From NCBI GenBank assembly GCA_021405325.1, contig QWII01000003.1:62001-126000 (forward strand): a DNA stretch of 64,000 nt. The letters are read 5' to 3'. Below are positions 46,489 to 54,454 of the stretch, one piece after another (position 1 is the stretch's first letter; each line of letters starts with the position of its first letter). This DNA comes from Caldilinea sp. CFX5. Lineage in GTDB: Bacteria > Chloroflexota > Anaerolineae > Caldilineales > Caldilineaceae. The position numbers and the translations under genes were made by a program. Below the pieces are notes generated by a model. That model was not told the DNA's origin. It worked only from the letters and a program-made list of their open reading frames with translations, and did no database searches.

Positions 46489-46785
46489 TCAAATCGCTAG
46501 ATAACGATCTACTCTTTTTATACTACACGATTTCACCTTCAGCACGAGTGTATTGGCCAGCCTGGAGTCATGACCATGGCCCAATGACCCCAGCGCTTCG
46601 GCGATTTGCAGCAAGTCGGTGATATAGAACACGGGAAAGCCGAACTTCCACCAAACCCCTACCAAGAGCGCCAACACCAGCAGACGTAAGCCGACCCACG
46701 TCAGCGCCCAATTCGTTTCACCCAACAACGTGATGAGCAGGCTAGAAATCACGGAATTGCTGGCCGCGTGGACCCATGCTACCAA
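46489..46785 (-). pseudogene. CPBP protease C-terminal remnant
   Basis: About 98 codons. ELVAWVHAASNSVISSLLI resembles the last CPBP motif (VAWVxHAxxN) followed by the usual final helices (WVGLRLLVLALLVGVWWKFG). The catalytic EExxxR and second His motifs are missing, and the frame is closed by a stop 14 codons upstream of the motif. There is no ATG or ribosome site in the right place. This is best read as the 3' end of a lost CPBP gene, distinct from the intact copies at 8-12 kb and 49 kb. Whether anything is translated is doubtful. Confidence 0.6.
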
Positions 46786-46913
46786 TTCTTGGGGATCGGT
46801 TGGCCCAGGGAAGAAGGGGCGCTACTTGGCTAATCGGCGGCGGTTGGTCTTGCGCTTGAACAGGTAGACCAGGCTGTGATTGAGCCAAAACGATAGACAA
46901 ATCATTTTAACCT

Positions 46914-46959
46914 CGCACACGCGGAGTTCGCACGCCCATGTGCGAACTCCGCGTGTGCG
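46914..46959. repeat. 20-bp-stem inverted repeat
   Basis: Perfect arms at 46914-46933 and 46940-46959 (CGCACACGCGGAGTTCGCAC) with a 6-base loop. CTTTTATTTG follows on the plus side, so it could terminate plus-strand transcripts. It lies downstream of the secreted protein at 47062, but no T-tract exists in that direction. The region 46786-47061 holds no other supported gene. Confidence 0.8.
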
Positions 46960-47061
46960 GCTTTTATTTGATTTATCTATGAGTAGCGTGACGAGCAAGG
47001 TGAGCTTGTTAGCCATCTTATCTCACGGAGTTTCTTGACGAAAAATTCGTCGCAGCCCAGC

Positions 47062-47448
47062 TTATTCGCTTACAGCGATAATGCTGCATCTACCTGGATA
47101 TGCGGTGAAGATAGAATCATCAGTGATATACAACTGGACGGTCCGATGTGCATTATATGCATCTCGCAACAACGAAAGCATCGCTCGATCAGGATCAACT
47201 GCACGCTTTGTAGTGATATAGTTGGTATCACACTTTACCCCAGCGGGAAGTGAAAAACCGTTCTTTATTTTAATTTCCATGTTGCCGTTCAGATGACCAA
47301 TGGGTGCTCCAACACCGATAATGGCGATGCTTTCTATCTGAACAGGATTCGTTAAGGCTATACCGCTAGGTGTGGTTTGCGAGAAGACGTTTTGTGATAA
47401 CGCCAGCATCGCAAGGACTGCAATGATGATTATAAATAGCTTCTTCAT
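47062..47448 (-). CDS. Small secreted protein, AT-rich gene
   Basis: A 128-residue protein. Residues 1-24 are a strong signal peptide (MKKLFIIIIAVLAMLALSQN, cut after FSQ). The mature domain has two Cys (in VKCDTNYIT and GRCSIIAV) placed to form a disulfide, around RDAYNAHRTVQLYITDD. It resembles small exported proteins of unknown function seen in gammaproteobacteria. The gene is clearly more AT-rich than its neighbours and lies among broken genes, suggesting horizontal acquisition. The ATG follows TAGGAGGAAC. Confidence 0.75.
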   Translation of the reverse strand: MKKLFIIIIAVLAMLALSQNVFSQTTPSGIALTNPVQIESIAIIGVGAPIGHLNGNMEIKIKNGFSLPAGVKCDTNYITTKRAVDPDRAMLSLLRDAYNAHRTVQLYITDDSIFTAYPGRCSIIAVSE

Positions 47449-47529
47449 GACTGTTCCTCCTAAAATTTGTCGATACTCAGATTTACACGTTGCATTCTGC
47501 TTTCTGCCCTTGTTTTAGTTTACCCGATG

Positions 47530-47628
47530 AACTAGCTAGTTTCTGTTGCGAAATGCACGCTGCACACTGGTGTTCCTTCCGAAGCGCTAGGTGTACAAAC
47601 TGAATTTCGCAACAAGAACTAGCTAATT
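47530..47628. repeat. Inverted-repeat element (CTAGTT..TGTTGCGAAA arms)
   Basis: The arms 47530-47554 and 47604-47628 pair at 22 of 25 positions around a 49-base centre with weak pairing only. The arm end CTAGTTCTTGTTGCGAAA is the same as at 56313-56330, although the centres are unrelated. It is in a 351-bp gap (47449-47799) with no supported gene. Confidence 0.8.
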
Positions 47629-47799
47629 AATCACAAACGAGCCAGCAAATCCTTACCGGTGAACGCCTGTAAAGATGTTAACTGTTTCTATTATACAACA
47701 GAATCAATCATGACAAACTAGCCAGACAGCGAGTCCTTCCCCTGGTCAAGCATCTAGTTCACGGTTAACGCTATGGGCGGAACAAATGTAGAGATCGAA

Positions 47800-48441
47800 T
47801 CATCCTGCCGCACCACGCCACTCTGGCGTTCGGCAAGCGGCGTGCCTGTGCTTTTTCCAGCGAGCGTGAGGATGTAGTTCATCGACCACGGTCGGATCGA
47901 TCCCGTCGAGCAGGCGCACAAAGACCACTTTGCTGGCGTCCCAGACAATGCGCAGAATGGCAACGGCGATCAGCAGGCCGATCACCACCACCGCGCCCAG
48001 ATAGGCCACCGGCTGAGGATGCCAGAGACGTTGCAGCGCTTCGTAGCCGGCCGTCACCGCGCTAAACAGAATGATCAACACGATCACCACCCCCGCCAGA
48101 TCTTCCACTTTGCCATAGCCATAGGTAAAGCGGCGGGAGGGGCAGCGGCGCGCCAGGGCGAAGGCGATCCAAAGGGGAATGGCGGTTGTGGCATCGCCCA
48201 AGTTGTGGATTGTATCGGACAATAGGGCGACGCTGCCGGAGAAATAGACAATGACGACCTGCAACAGGGCCGTGATCATCAAACCGACGAACGACCATTT
48301 GATCGCCCAGATGCCCCGTTCGGTGGTGGCCAGGCCGGGATCGACAATGCCGTGGGTGTGGCCATGGGCGCCACTATGGTCATTATGGTTGTGATCATCA
48401 TGGGTGTGATTGCCAGCGGATCGTTGTGAGTTCTGCGTCAT
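47800..48441 (-). pseudogene. CDF cation-efflux transporter with internal deletions
   Basis: Opens as a normal cation diffusion facilitator: His-rich leader (HTHDDHNHNDHSGAHGHTHG), SVALLSDTIHNLGDATTAIP with metal ligands, RRFTYGYGKVEDLAGVVIVL. Family members then have about 60-65 residues covering TM4-TM6 and a second HxxxD site; here VVVIG jumps straight to LLIAVAILRIVWDASKVVF. A second gap removes most of the C-terminal cytoplasmic domain after DPTVVDEL. The rest (HARWKKHRHAACRTPEWRG) looks like a short leftover with a changed end. Frame is kept, but transport is very unlikely. 213 residues against about 310 expected. Confidence 0.75.
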
Positions 48442-48455
48442 AGGGAACTCCTCGC

Positions 48456-48926
48456 TTAACTCTTCATGCCGGCCAGCGTAATCCCTTCAATAAAAAAGCG
48501 CTGGGCCAGAAAAAAGATCAGGACGGTGGGCAACATGGCGGTCAGCGAAGCCGCCATCAAATAGGCCCAATTGACGTTGTAGGTGGCGCGGAAAAAGTTC
48601 AGCCCCAGCGTGATCGTGTAATAGGCCTGGTCATGCAGGTAGATGAGGAGGCCAAGAAAGTCATTCCAAGTGGCCTGCAAGGTGAAGACGGCGACGGTCG
48701 CCAGCGCCGGCGCGACCAGCGGCAGCAAAATATACCAGATGGTCTGGAGGGTGCTGGCCCCGTCGATGCGGGCGGCGTCTTCCAGATCGGGCGGCAAGGT
48801 CAGAAAAAATTGGCGCAGCAGGAAAATGTAAAACGGACTGCCAAAAAAGGCCGGCACAATCAGCGGCAGGAAGGTGTTGATCCAGCCGAAGCTGTTAAAG
48901 AGCATATAGAGCGGCACCATCGTCAC
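48456..48926 (-). pseudogene. MalG-type sugar ABC permease, N-terminally truncated
   Basis: 156 codons from a GTG: VTMVPLYMLFNSFGWINTFL, the coupling loop LEDAARIDGASTLQTIWYIL and the C-terminal FFIEGITLAGMKS are typical of MalG-like permeases, which are normally near 280 residues. The first 120 or so residues and two helices are missing. The partner permease, binding protein and ATPase are absent. Upstream, an unrelated 34-codon frame begins at 49027 with a ribosome site (AAAGGAC) and stops at the truncation point, consistent with a deletion that joined two genes. Confidence 0.8.
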
Positions 48927-49063
48927 CGGATAGGGCAGATGGCCAGCGTAAATAGTAGCCAGGGTATGCCAAAGAACGCCACAGCTTGCCAGCGTGACAA
49001 AGGCTGTAGATGTAGCTTGGCTGTCATAAACGAAGTCCTTTCGCGCAGCACGATTTGTATCTG

Positions 49064-49150
49064 ATAGGAGTTACGCAGTTGACGGGCGCTACCAGAGACC
49101 TGTCAGGTTTCGCAAACCTGACAGGTCTTGTCCAACTGCGTAACTCCTAT
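49064..49150. mobile_element. Inverted-repeat element sharing its inner stem with the 91-bp element
   Basis: The outer arms 49064-49081 and 49133-49150 are perfect 18-bp complements (ATAGGAGTTACGCAGTTG). The inner stem at 49096-49110 / 49114-49128 contains ACCTGTCAGGTTT, identical to the inner stem at 17974-17986. A 14-base left linker and a 4-base right linker are unpaired. The direct repeat TATCTGA is at 49058-49064 and 49148-49154, possibly a target duplication that overlaps the ends. Confidence 0.8.
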
Positions 49151-49208
49151 CTGACAACGGATGTGCCTGACAACGGCTGCCGTTGCCGAAGTCTGGCGTC
49201 TTCATGCT

Positions 49209-50030
49209 TCAGGCGGAAGATCGCGCCGTTCCGGCGCCGGCGGGCTGATCGGCGCGGCGCTCCCACACGCGGAGTAAAATCACGAACCCAATGAGTAGTG
49301 TCACTTGCAGCCAGTTTTCATGCCCCTGATACAAGAACAGGATGACTGTACCTGATGACTGGTGCGCCAACATGGCGGTGAATAGATTCTGCGCCGAGAG
49401 ATTGAAGAGCGAGTCAATCATAAAGGAGAGCGCGACCATGGCTACCGCCCCATAGAGGGTCGGTTCCAGGCCGAAGGTCAGGTTCATGGGTTGATGCCAG
49501 AGCCACCATAACAGCCCCACCACCAAGCTACCTAGTTCTCGCCCGCATTTTGCTTGTAAGCTTCCCAGGGCAAAGCCGCGCCATCCCGGTTCTTCAAACA
49601 AGGGACTGGTAATCAAGGAGGCGATGAAATGAACGACCATGACCGGCCAGACCCAAAGGCCCAATGTGTCGGGTCCCGGATTGATGAGACGAAAGGTGGC
49701 TTCCCTCCCCAGGAGAAAGTACCCCACATTGCCGACTAGAGTGATCACCGGCAACGCAAAAATCGCCGGCAGGAACCAGCCGCTCTTGGCCCCACGTAAC
49801 CTAATCTGCCCCAAGATTTGCTTGACACTGATCGCTTGCTGTGACAGCTTTTCCAGGATCACCAGTGATAGCAGTGGTCCGAGGGCGCCCAGCGTCGAAA
49901 AGAGGTAGACCACCGGCGTGATCTGCCCACTCTGGTAAAGACGCGCCATGAGAAACCAGGCCGTCCAGGAAATGGCAAAGGCGAAAATGTAGAAGAAAAC
50001 GATCTTGTACTTGTGAATAACCTGACGCAT
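49209..50030 (-). CDS. CPBP family intramembrane metalloprotease (canonical motif)
   Basis: A 273-residue membrane protein with LFEEPGWRGFALGSL (intact EExxxR), WLWHQPMNLTF and MLAHQSSGT. Unlike the four tandem copies at 8-12 kb it keeps the catalytic-motif Arg, so it belongs to a separate subgroup. The ATG at 50030 (MRQVIHKYK) follows AGAGGTC, and a longer frame overlaps the methyltransferase gene. It lies 16 bp downstream of that gene and is probably co-transcribed. Confidence 0.88.
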   Translation of the reverse strand: MRQVIHKYKIVFFYIFAFAISWTAWFLMARLYQSGQITPVVYLFSTLGALGPLLSLVILEKLSQQAISVKQILGQIRLRGAKSGWFLPAIFALPVITLVGNVGYFLLGREATFRLINPGPDTLGLWVWPVMVVHFIASLITSPLFEEPGWRGFALGSLQAKCGRELGSLVVGLLWWLWHQPMNLTFGLEPTLYGAVAMVALSFMIDSLFNLSAQNLFTAMLAHQSSGTVILFLYQGHENWLQVTLLIGFVILLRVWERRADQPAGAGTARSSA

Positions 50031-50046
50031 TTGACCTCTTTCGCGC

Positions 50047-50823
50047 CTACTTCCGGCCGACGAACAGTCCATAGCCCATCTGCTCTATCACGTCCGCAGG
50101 CGCATTGAACATCTCTCGCAGAGAAGGTCTGACCGCTGGCTTTGTGACATACAAACGAATGAAACGGCCCCAAGCGCGCAGCGACCAGCGCCAGCCAACC
50201 CACTGAATGCGATCTTTGATCTCCTGGCGGGGAACAAGCGGGTGGAGGCGCACGACCTGCTCCTGCAACGCCGATTCAGCCCAAAGTGCCTGCCAGGTTG
50301 CCACGGTCGGCACGGCGGAACCAAGTGCGGCCTGAGCCCGTGCCACGAGTGCAGGCGACGCGGCGTCGGTAAAGAAGGTCTCATTCAGCCCCACGTAGCC
50401 GCCGGGCTTAGTCACACGGATGCACTCATCAATCGCTCGCCGTTTATCGGCGACGAAGGCCAGCACTGATTCGCAAAGGACTACGTCAAAGCGGTTCGCG
50501 GCAAAGGGCAGATCGAGTACATTGGCCACTTGGAACTCGACCAACTCCGCAACCTGTTCCTCGCGTGCGCGTTGACGCGACCATTCGATCATTTGCGCTG
50601 AGATGTCTATGCCGACGACATGACAATGGTATTTCTTGGCAATATAAGCGGGGCCGACACCAATGCCGCAACCCACATCAAGAACTTCGCTGGCGGCTTC
50701 CATGTGGCATAGCGACAGAAGTTCATCGGTCGCCGCAAAGCCGCCGTTGTGTTTGGTGACGCCGACGTAGGCTTGCATGTCGAGATAGCCGATGCCTGGT
50801 TGTTCAATCTGTTGAATCGCCAT
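50047..50823 (-). CDS. Class I SAM-dependent methyltransferase
   Basis: A 258-residue methyltransferase: motif I EVLDVGCGIGVGPAYIA near residue 47, acidic VVGIDISAQMIEWSR, and motif FDVVLCESVLAFVADKRRA, followed by VTKPGGYVGLNE. The C-terminus has a helical extension that resembles those of sterol/tocopherol-type methyltransferases. The ATG at 50823 follows GGAGAT. First of a pair with the CPBP protease gene. Substrate unknown. Confidence 0.88.
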   Translation of the reverse strand: MAIQQIEQPGIGYLDMQAYVGVTKHNGGFAATDELLSLCHMEAASEVLDVGCGIGVGPAYIAKKYHCHVVGIDISAQMIEWSRQRAREEQVAELVEFQVANVLDLPFAANRFDVVLCESVLAFVADKRRAIDECIRVTKPGGYVGLNETFFTDAASPALVARAQAALGSAVPTVATWQALWAESALQEQVVRLHPLVPRQEIKDRIQWVGWRWSLRAWGRFIRLYVTKPAVRPSLREMFNAPADVIEQMGYGLFVGRK

Positions 50824-50888
50824 CGCCTTATCTCCTCTATTCCACTGCTGACGATCAAAACAAACATTCGCTCGTTTCATCGAACGTT

Positions 50889-51296
50889 CTACTCAGGCAG
50901 GATGCCATCGCTATTGTCAATAAGGCGCGCGATCTTCCAAGCGCTGCCAGCTTCACGCTTCACAATAAACACTGATTTCCCTGCACTCATGATTGGCTTG
51001 CCGCCAGCTTTCGGGGTTGCTGTCAGCGTATAGGTGGACCAAAAGTATCCCCAATCACCGGACGCTTCGGCTTCCATCAACCTGCTTTCGCTCTTAAAAT
51101 GAAACTCCTTTAGCACCGACTGATAGAGTGAACGAATCGCATCTTTGCCAATCACGGCCGGCTGATCCTGGGGCATCAACACAGGTTCCTCTGCATAGAG
51201 AGCAAGGAGTGAGTCGGCATCGCCAGTAAGCCAGCCGGAACGCCAATCGGCGGCGAGTTGCTTGATCGCGTCTATATCATCATTCCGTCCCTTCAT
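50889..51296 (-). CDS. SnoaL/SgcJ-like (NTF2-fold) protein
   Basis: A 135-residue NTF2-fold protein: IKQLAADWRSGWLTGDADSL, LYAEEPVLMPQDQPAVIGKD and a C-terminal KSVFIVKREAGSAWKIARLI are characteristic of the SgcJ/EcaC and DUF4440-type family, which serve as isomerases, cyclases or binding proteins. No catalytic residue can be assigned. The ATG follows AAAGGAGCC. It is 65 bp upstream of the methyltransferase on the same strand. Confidence 0.85.
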   Translation of the reverse strand: MKGRNDDIDAIKQLAADWRSGWLTGDADSLLALYAEEPVLMPQDQPAVIGKDAIRSLYQSVLKEFHFKSESRLMEAEASGDWGYFWSTYTLTATPKAGGKPIMSAGKSVFIVKREAGSAWKIARLIDNSDGILPE

Positions 51297-51528
51297 CGTT
51301 GGCTCCTTTGCTGTGTCATTCTTTCCGATGATATTCCAGACGACAAGGCCATTGGGGTCAAGTTCACATCCTGTTATGGCAGCGGCGGCCCACCGCGCGT
51401 GTAGGTTGTCTCATTCAAAACCGCCAGCCAATCAAAATCAGTAAAACTTTGCCGAGTGAGGGGGAAATAACTTCAATCACTTTCCCACAAAGGCAGAACT
51501 TGGAATTAACCGGATGGTTGACTTCCTT

Positions 51529-52218
51529 CTACCGCACAAAGAGCGATGAGATAAAGAAATTGATCAGAAAGGCCGCCAGCATCGTCAGCGCGGCGGCCCA
51601 ACCCGGAATCTTTTGCACCCGGCGGATCGCCAGCGTGCCGAGGACGATCATCCAGCCATATTGCAGCGTGATATAGACGCCAAAGACATAAGCATTCCAG
51701 ACCACGGCAATGGTCGGACCAAGTTCGCCACGCATGGCGCCCTCCCAAAAGTAGTCGTGCCGGAAGAGCCAACTAAGCGGTATGCTGAGCAGCCATTCAC
51801 TCGTCGCGCCAATTACGAGATTAGGTACAGTTGTAGCAAAGGTTATGGTGTTGACCATCTGCTCAAAGGTCCCTTGGCCATGCCACAGCTTGCTCAACAA
51901 CTGGGCCACCCCCGGCGTGATCACCAACCCCAATAGCGCCAACAGCGGCATCAAGGCGGCAAAGATCGCCACCCAATGCTCCAGCCCAATCACCAGCCGG
52001 CCAAAGCCGGCAATAAAGGTCGGATCGAAGAGATAGGGCCGCGTGCCTAGCCAATCATAACCAAAGGCTTGATGCAAGAGCATGTTGCCCCACACCTGCA
52101 ACACCGGCAGGCCGGCCAGGATCACTGCCCAGCGCACACTTCGTTCTTGCGCCAGGGTGGCCAATGTTTTGTTGGGGTGTGCGATGATGCCCCAGAAGTA
52201 GTGAAGAAACTGGTTCAT
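51529..52218 (-). CDS. Yip1 family membrane protein
   Basis: A 229-residue protein with five hydrophobic segments after a cytoplasmic N-terminus (FWGIIAHPNKTLATLAQERS), the typical opening of bacterial Yip1 domains. Segments include GLVITPGVAQLLSKLWHGQG and a final AALTMLAAFLINFFISSLF. A second Yip1-like gene is at 7864. It appears monocistronic, with no recognisable partner. Function unknown. Confidence 0.8.
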   Translation of the reverse strand: MNQFLHYFWGIIAHPNKTLATLAQERSVRWAVILAGLPVLQVWGNMLLHQAFGYDWLGTRPYLFDPTFIAGFGRLVIGLEHWVAIFAALMPLLALLGLVITPGVAQLLSKLWHGQGTFEQMVNTITFATTVPNLVIGATSEWLLSIPLSWLFRHDYFWEGAMRGELGPTIAVVWNAYVFGVYITLQYGWMIVLGTLAIRRVQKIPGWAAALTMLAAFLINFFISSLFVR

Positions 52219-52594
52219 GGTCTATTCTCACTACACGGCAGGCACACTGCGCGGCGCTCCTTTACTGGACTTGCCTGCACCCAGTTCTTTCATTGATACA
52301 CACCATAGCCTCAATGAATCAATATAACATTGTCTGTTGTATTCTTCACCGGTCAGCGGGATAGGTAGTACACTGGACGAAGAGCTAGTTTAGCCTTTTG
52401 TGGGCGCCGCGCCGCTGCAATTCAAACCGGCGAACACGAAAAAAATCACACCCCCAAAGCCGAGCAGCGTCAGGCTGACCCCAGAAACGCAAAGCTGATT
52501 TTCATTGTTTGCGGTGAACTCCGCTCATGTGACCTGTTTTGTCAAATACGTTGTGACCGGTAGTAAAAGACCGACCTTCTATGGAGGCAAGCCA
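52219..52594. other. 376-bp interval without a gene
   Basis: No supported gene, terminator or repeat on either strand. It probably contains the promoter for the Yip1 gene reading leftwards and the 3' untranslated end of the small barrel protein. Confidence 0.4.
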
Positions 52595-52876
52595 TCATTC
52601 GCACAGCCAGATCTCATTCTGGCCGCCGGGTTCGGTGATCGCATGCCAGCGCTTGGTGAAGGCGGCGCCTTCCGGCGTGACAAACCAGGCGTTCCAGCGC
52701 GCTTCCAGTTCGGCCATGTCGGCAAACTCGATTTCAAAAGCCACGGTGTGCAACGGCCCATAATGGGAACGGTAGACACGGGCATTGAAACCGACCGACC
52801 CCTCTTTCAGCATGGTGATCGCTTCGTCCAGATAGTCATGTTTGACCACAAAGGTGCGCCGATTGACGTAGGTCAT
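52595..52876 (-). CDS. Small dimeric alpha/beta-barrel-like protein
   Basis: A 93-residue protein, MTYVNRRTFVVKHDYLDEAI onward, with beta-alpha-beta pattern and TVAFEIEFADMAELEARWNA, that looks like an NIPSNAP/ABM-type ferredoxin-fold barrel. Such proteins often act as monooxygenases or binding proteins, but no active residue can be named. The ATG at 52876 follows GGAGGTAC. The upstream sequence is a decayed esterase, so the gene appears alone. Confidence 0.7.
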   Translation of the reverse strand: MTYVNRRTFVVKHDYLDEAITMLKEGSVGFNARVYRSHYGPLHTVAFEIEFADMAELEARWNAWFVTPEGAAFTKRWHAITEPGGQNEIWLCE

Positions 52877-52926
52877 AAGTACCTCCATCTCTTGTTTTGT
52901 GACTTGCCGGGTCATCCTCACCCCGG

Positions 52927-53180
52927 CCGCCAACGATGCGGAACGGCATCGCGCCATAGAAGGGCGGATTGTCCGGGTCAGGCGCGGCTGCCGTGGCCAA
53001 TTGAACCCACCAAATAGTCACATCGTCGAGGTCACTGACCTCCTTGGGCAACTCCTTCAAACTTTGTACTACTTTCAGGTCGCCCGGCAACGCTTCCGGA
53101 GAAAAATCCCACGCCCCACCCGTCGCTGCAACCACGCTGAATACGTTAGGATACTTGAGCGCCAGCCGCATGGAAGTGGT
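52927..53180 (-). pseudogene. Serine esterase (esterase D/enterochelin-esterase type) internal fragment
   Basis: About 85 codons: TTSMRLALKYPNVFSVVAAT, then WVQLATAAAPDPDNPPFYGA and MPF. These match the stretch that follows the GxSxGG nucleophile elbow and the later PNPDNPPFY segment of putative esterases. The nucleophile Ser, catalytic Asp and His, and both ends are missing. The frame runs on into unrelated sequence on either side. It abuts the arsM operator, so the break may date from arrival of the arsM unit. Confidence 0.75.
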
Positions 53181-53198
53181 ATTGGCTTGAATTGACAT

Positions 53199-53250
53199 AT
53201 TGACAAATATCGATACATCGTGTATGCTGTGTATATCGATATTTGTCAAT
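53199..53250 (+). promoter_or_regulatory. arsM promoter with long palindromic operator
   Basis: TTGACA at 53200-53205, a 17-bp spacer and TATGCT at 53223-53228 form a good sigma-70 promoter reading into arsM. TTGACAAATATCGATA (53200-53215) and TATCGATATTTGTCAA (53234-53249) are perfect 16-bp inverted repeats, one over the -35 box and one at the expected transcription start. This layout suits an ArsR/SmtB-type repressor responding to arsenite. No arsR gene is in the window, so the regulator must act from elsewhere. Confidence 0.8.
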
Positions 53251-53291
53251 GTAATTTGGTGAACAAAAATCTCATAAATAGGGAGAATCTT

Positions 53292-54215
53292 ATGAACATC
53301 GGACACATGACCCCGGAAGAAGTCCGTGAACAGGTACGCGAACACTATGCCACCCGTGTCCGCACGGCCAGTTCCTGTTGTGGACCGGCCAGCGCCGCCA
53401 GTTGTTGCAGCTCGTCCGCTATCGACTTGGCGACGACCGGCACTTGGGGAGCCGCCCTCTATAGCGCCGCTGAACTCACCCAAGCGCCGGCCGAAGCGAC
53501 TAATGTCTCCTACGGTTGCGGCAATCCCACTGCATTAGCCTCATTGCGTCCCGGTGAAATCGTCTTGGATCTCGGCTCCGGCGGCGGTCTTGACTGCATT
53601 CTGGCCGCCCACCAGGTCGGCGAACAGGGCTTTGTCTATGGCGTGGACATGACCGACGAAATGCTCGACCTGGCGCGCCGCAACGCCCAGAAAGCGCACA
53701 TCACGAATGTCGAGTTTCACAAAGGTGCGATTGAAGCGCTGCCCCTGCCCGACGAAAGCGTGGATGTGATCATCTCCAACTGTGTTGTCAACCTCTCACC
53801 GGAGAAAGGTCAGGTGCTGGGCGAGGCGTTCCGTGTTCTGCGGCCAGGTGGCCGGCTGGCCATCTCCGATGCCGTGATCGACGGCGAGCTGCGCGACCTG
53901 CCCATCAGTGAAGCGCAATTGCGCCAGGCGTTGAGTTGGGCCGGCTGCATCGCCGGTGCGCTGACGATTGACCAGTATAAGCACAATCTGGCTGCGGCCG
54001 GTTTCGAGAAAATCGACGTGCAGATTGAGCAGCGCTATTCAGTAGAGGCATTGGGGGTAGCGCCGGACGTTGTCACCCAGTTGTTGCCCTTGGCTTGGGC
54101 TGAAAAGGTCGCCCGCCGCTTCACCAGTTCCATGATCTACGCCTACAAACCGGCCGCTGTGACCATCGCTGACGCCAATCCCAGTGACCTGACCGGGATA
54201 GAGGCATTAGGATAA
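53292..54215 (+). CDS. arsM: Arsenite S-adenosylmethionine methyltransferase
   Basis: A 307-residue enzyme that methylates As(III) for detoxification. Motif [37 protein letters not shown] and [13 protein letters not shown] are the ArsM pattern. The arsenite-binding Cys are present: C76 (SYGCGNP), C164 (SNCVVN) and C219 (WAGCIAG). Cys pairs C29-C30 and C38-C39 in the N-terminal region are common in bacterial ArsM. The ATG at 53292 follows GGGAGAATC; an extension to 53220 would cross the promoter. It stands alone without arsR, arsB or arsC. Confidence 0.93.
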   Translation: MNIGHMTPEEVREQVREHYATRVRTASSCCGPASAASCCSSSAIDLATTGTWGAALYSAAELTQAPAEATNVSYGCGNPTALASLRPGEIVLDLGSGGGLDCILAAHQVGEQGFVYGVDMTDEMLDLARRNAQKAHITNVEFHKGAIEALPLPDESVDVIISNCVVNLSPEKGQVLGEAFRVLRPGGRLAISDAVIDGELRDLPISEAQLRQALSWAGCIAGALTIDQYKHNLAAAGFEKIDVQIEQRYSVEALGVAPDVVTQLLPLAWAEKVARRFTSSMIYAYKPAAVTIADANPSDLTGIEALG

Positions 54216-54252
54216 TGCCAATTGCACAAAGTTGTTTGTCAACCATCTGCCC

Positions 54253-54335
54253 TGAAAACAACAGGGGTTTCGCAGATTTCAAAGCTTTATATTGCAAATT
54301 CATCTGTATAATCTGCGAAATCCCTGTTGTTTTCA
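54253..54335. repeat. 26-bp-stem inverted-repeat element, paired with 44001-44074
   Basis: The arms 54253-54278 and 54310-54335 pair with one G-T wobble. It is homologous to the element at 44001-44074, in inverse orientation, including flanking CCACAGCC sequence on one side. Positioned 38 bp after the arsM stop, so it may end or stabilise that transcript. The downstream region to 54454 holds no other gene. Confidence 0.85.
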
Positions 54336-54454
54336 CTGGCTGTGGCGCACAATGGTGCATGGCTACTTCCGGGAAGCTTGGACGCTAGCTTGTCGGTACG
54401 CGCTTCTCGGAAGATGGCAAAATCCGTTTGTTCATCCACTAAGTTTGTCGCTGA

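Noticed and set aside
46914..46959. Intrinsic terminator for the secreted protein at 47062
   Set aside because: The hairpin is strong, but the T-tract is on the wrong side for minus-strand transcription.
46822..47016. 64-codon minus-strand frame
   Set aside because: It runs through the perfect hairpin at 46914-46959, has a highly basic composition and no ribosome site or family resemblance.
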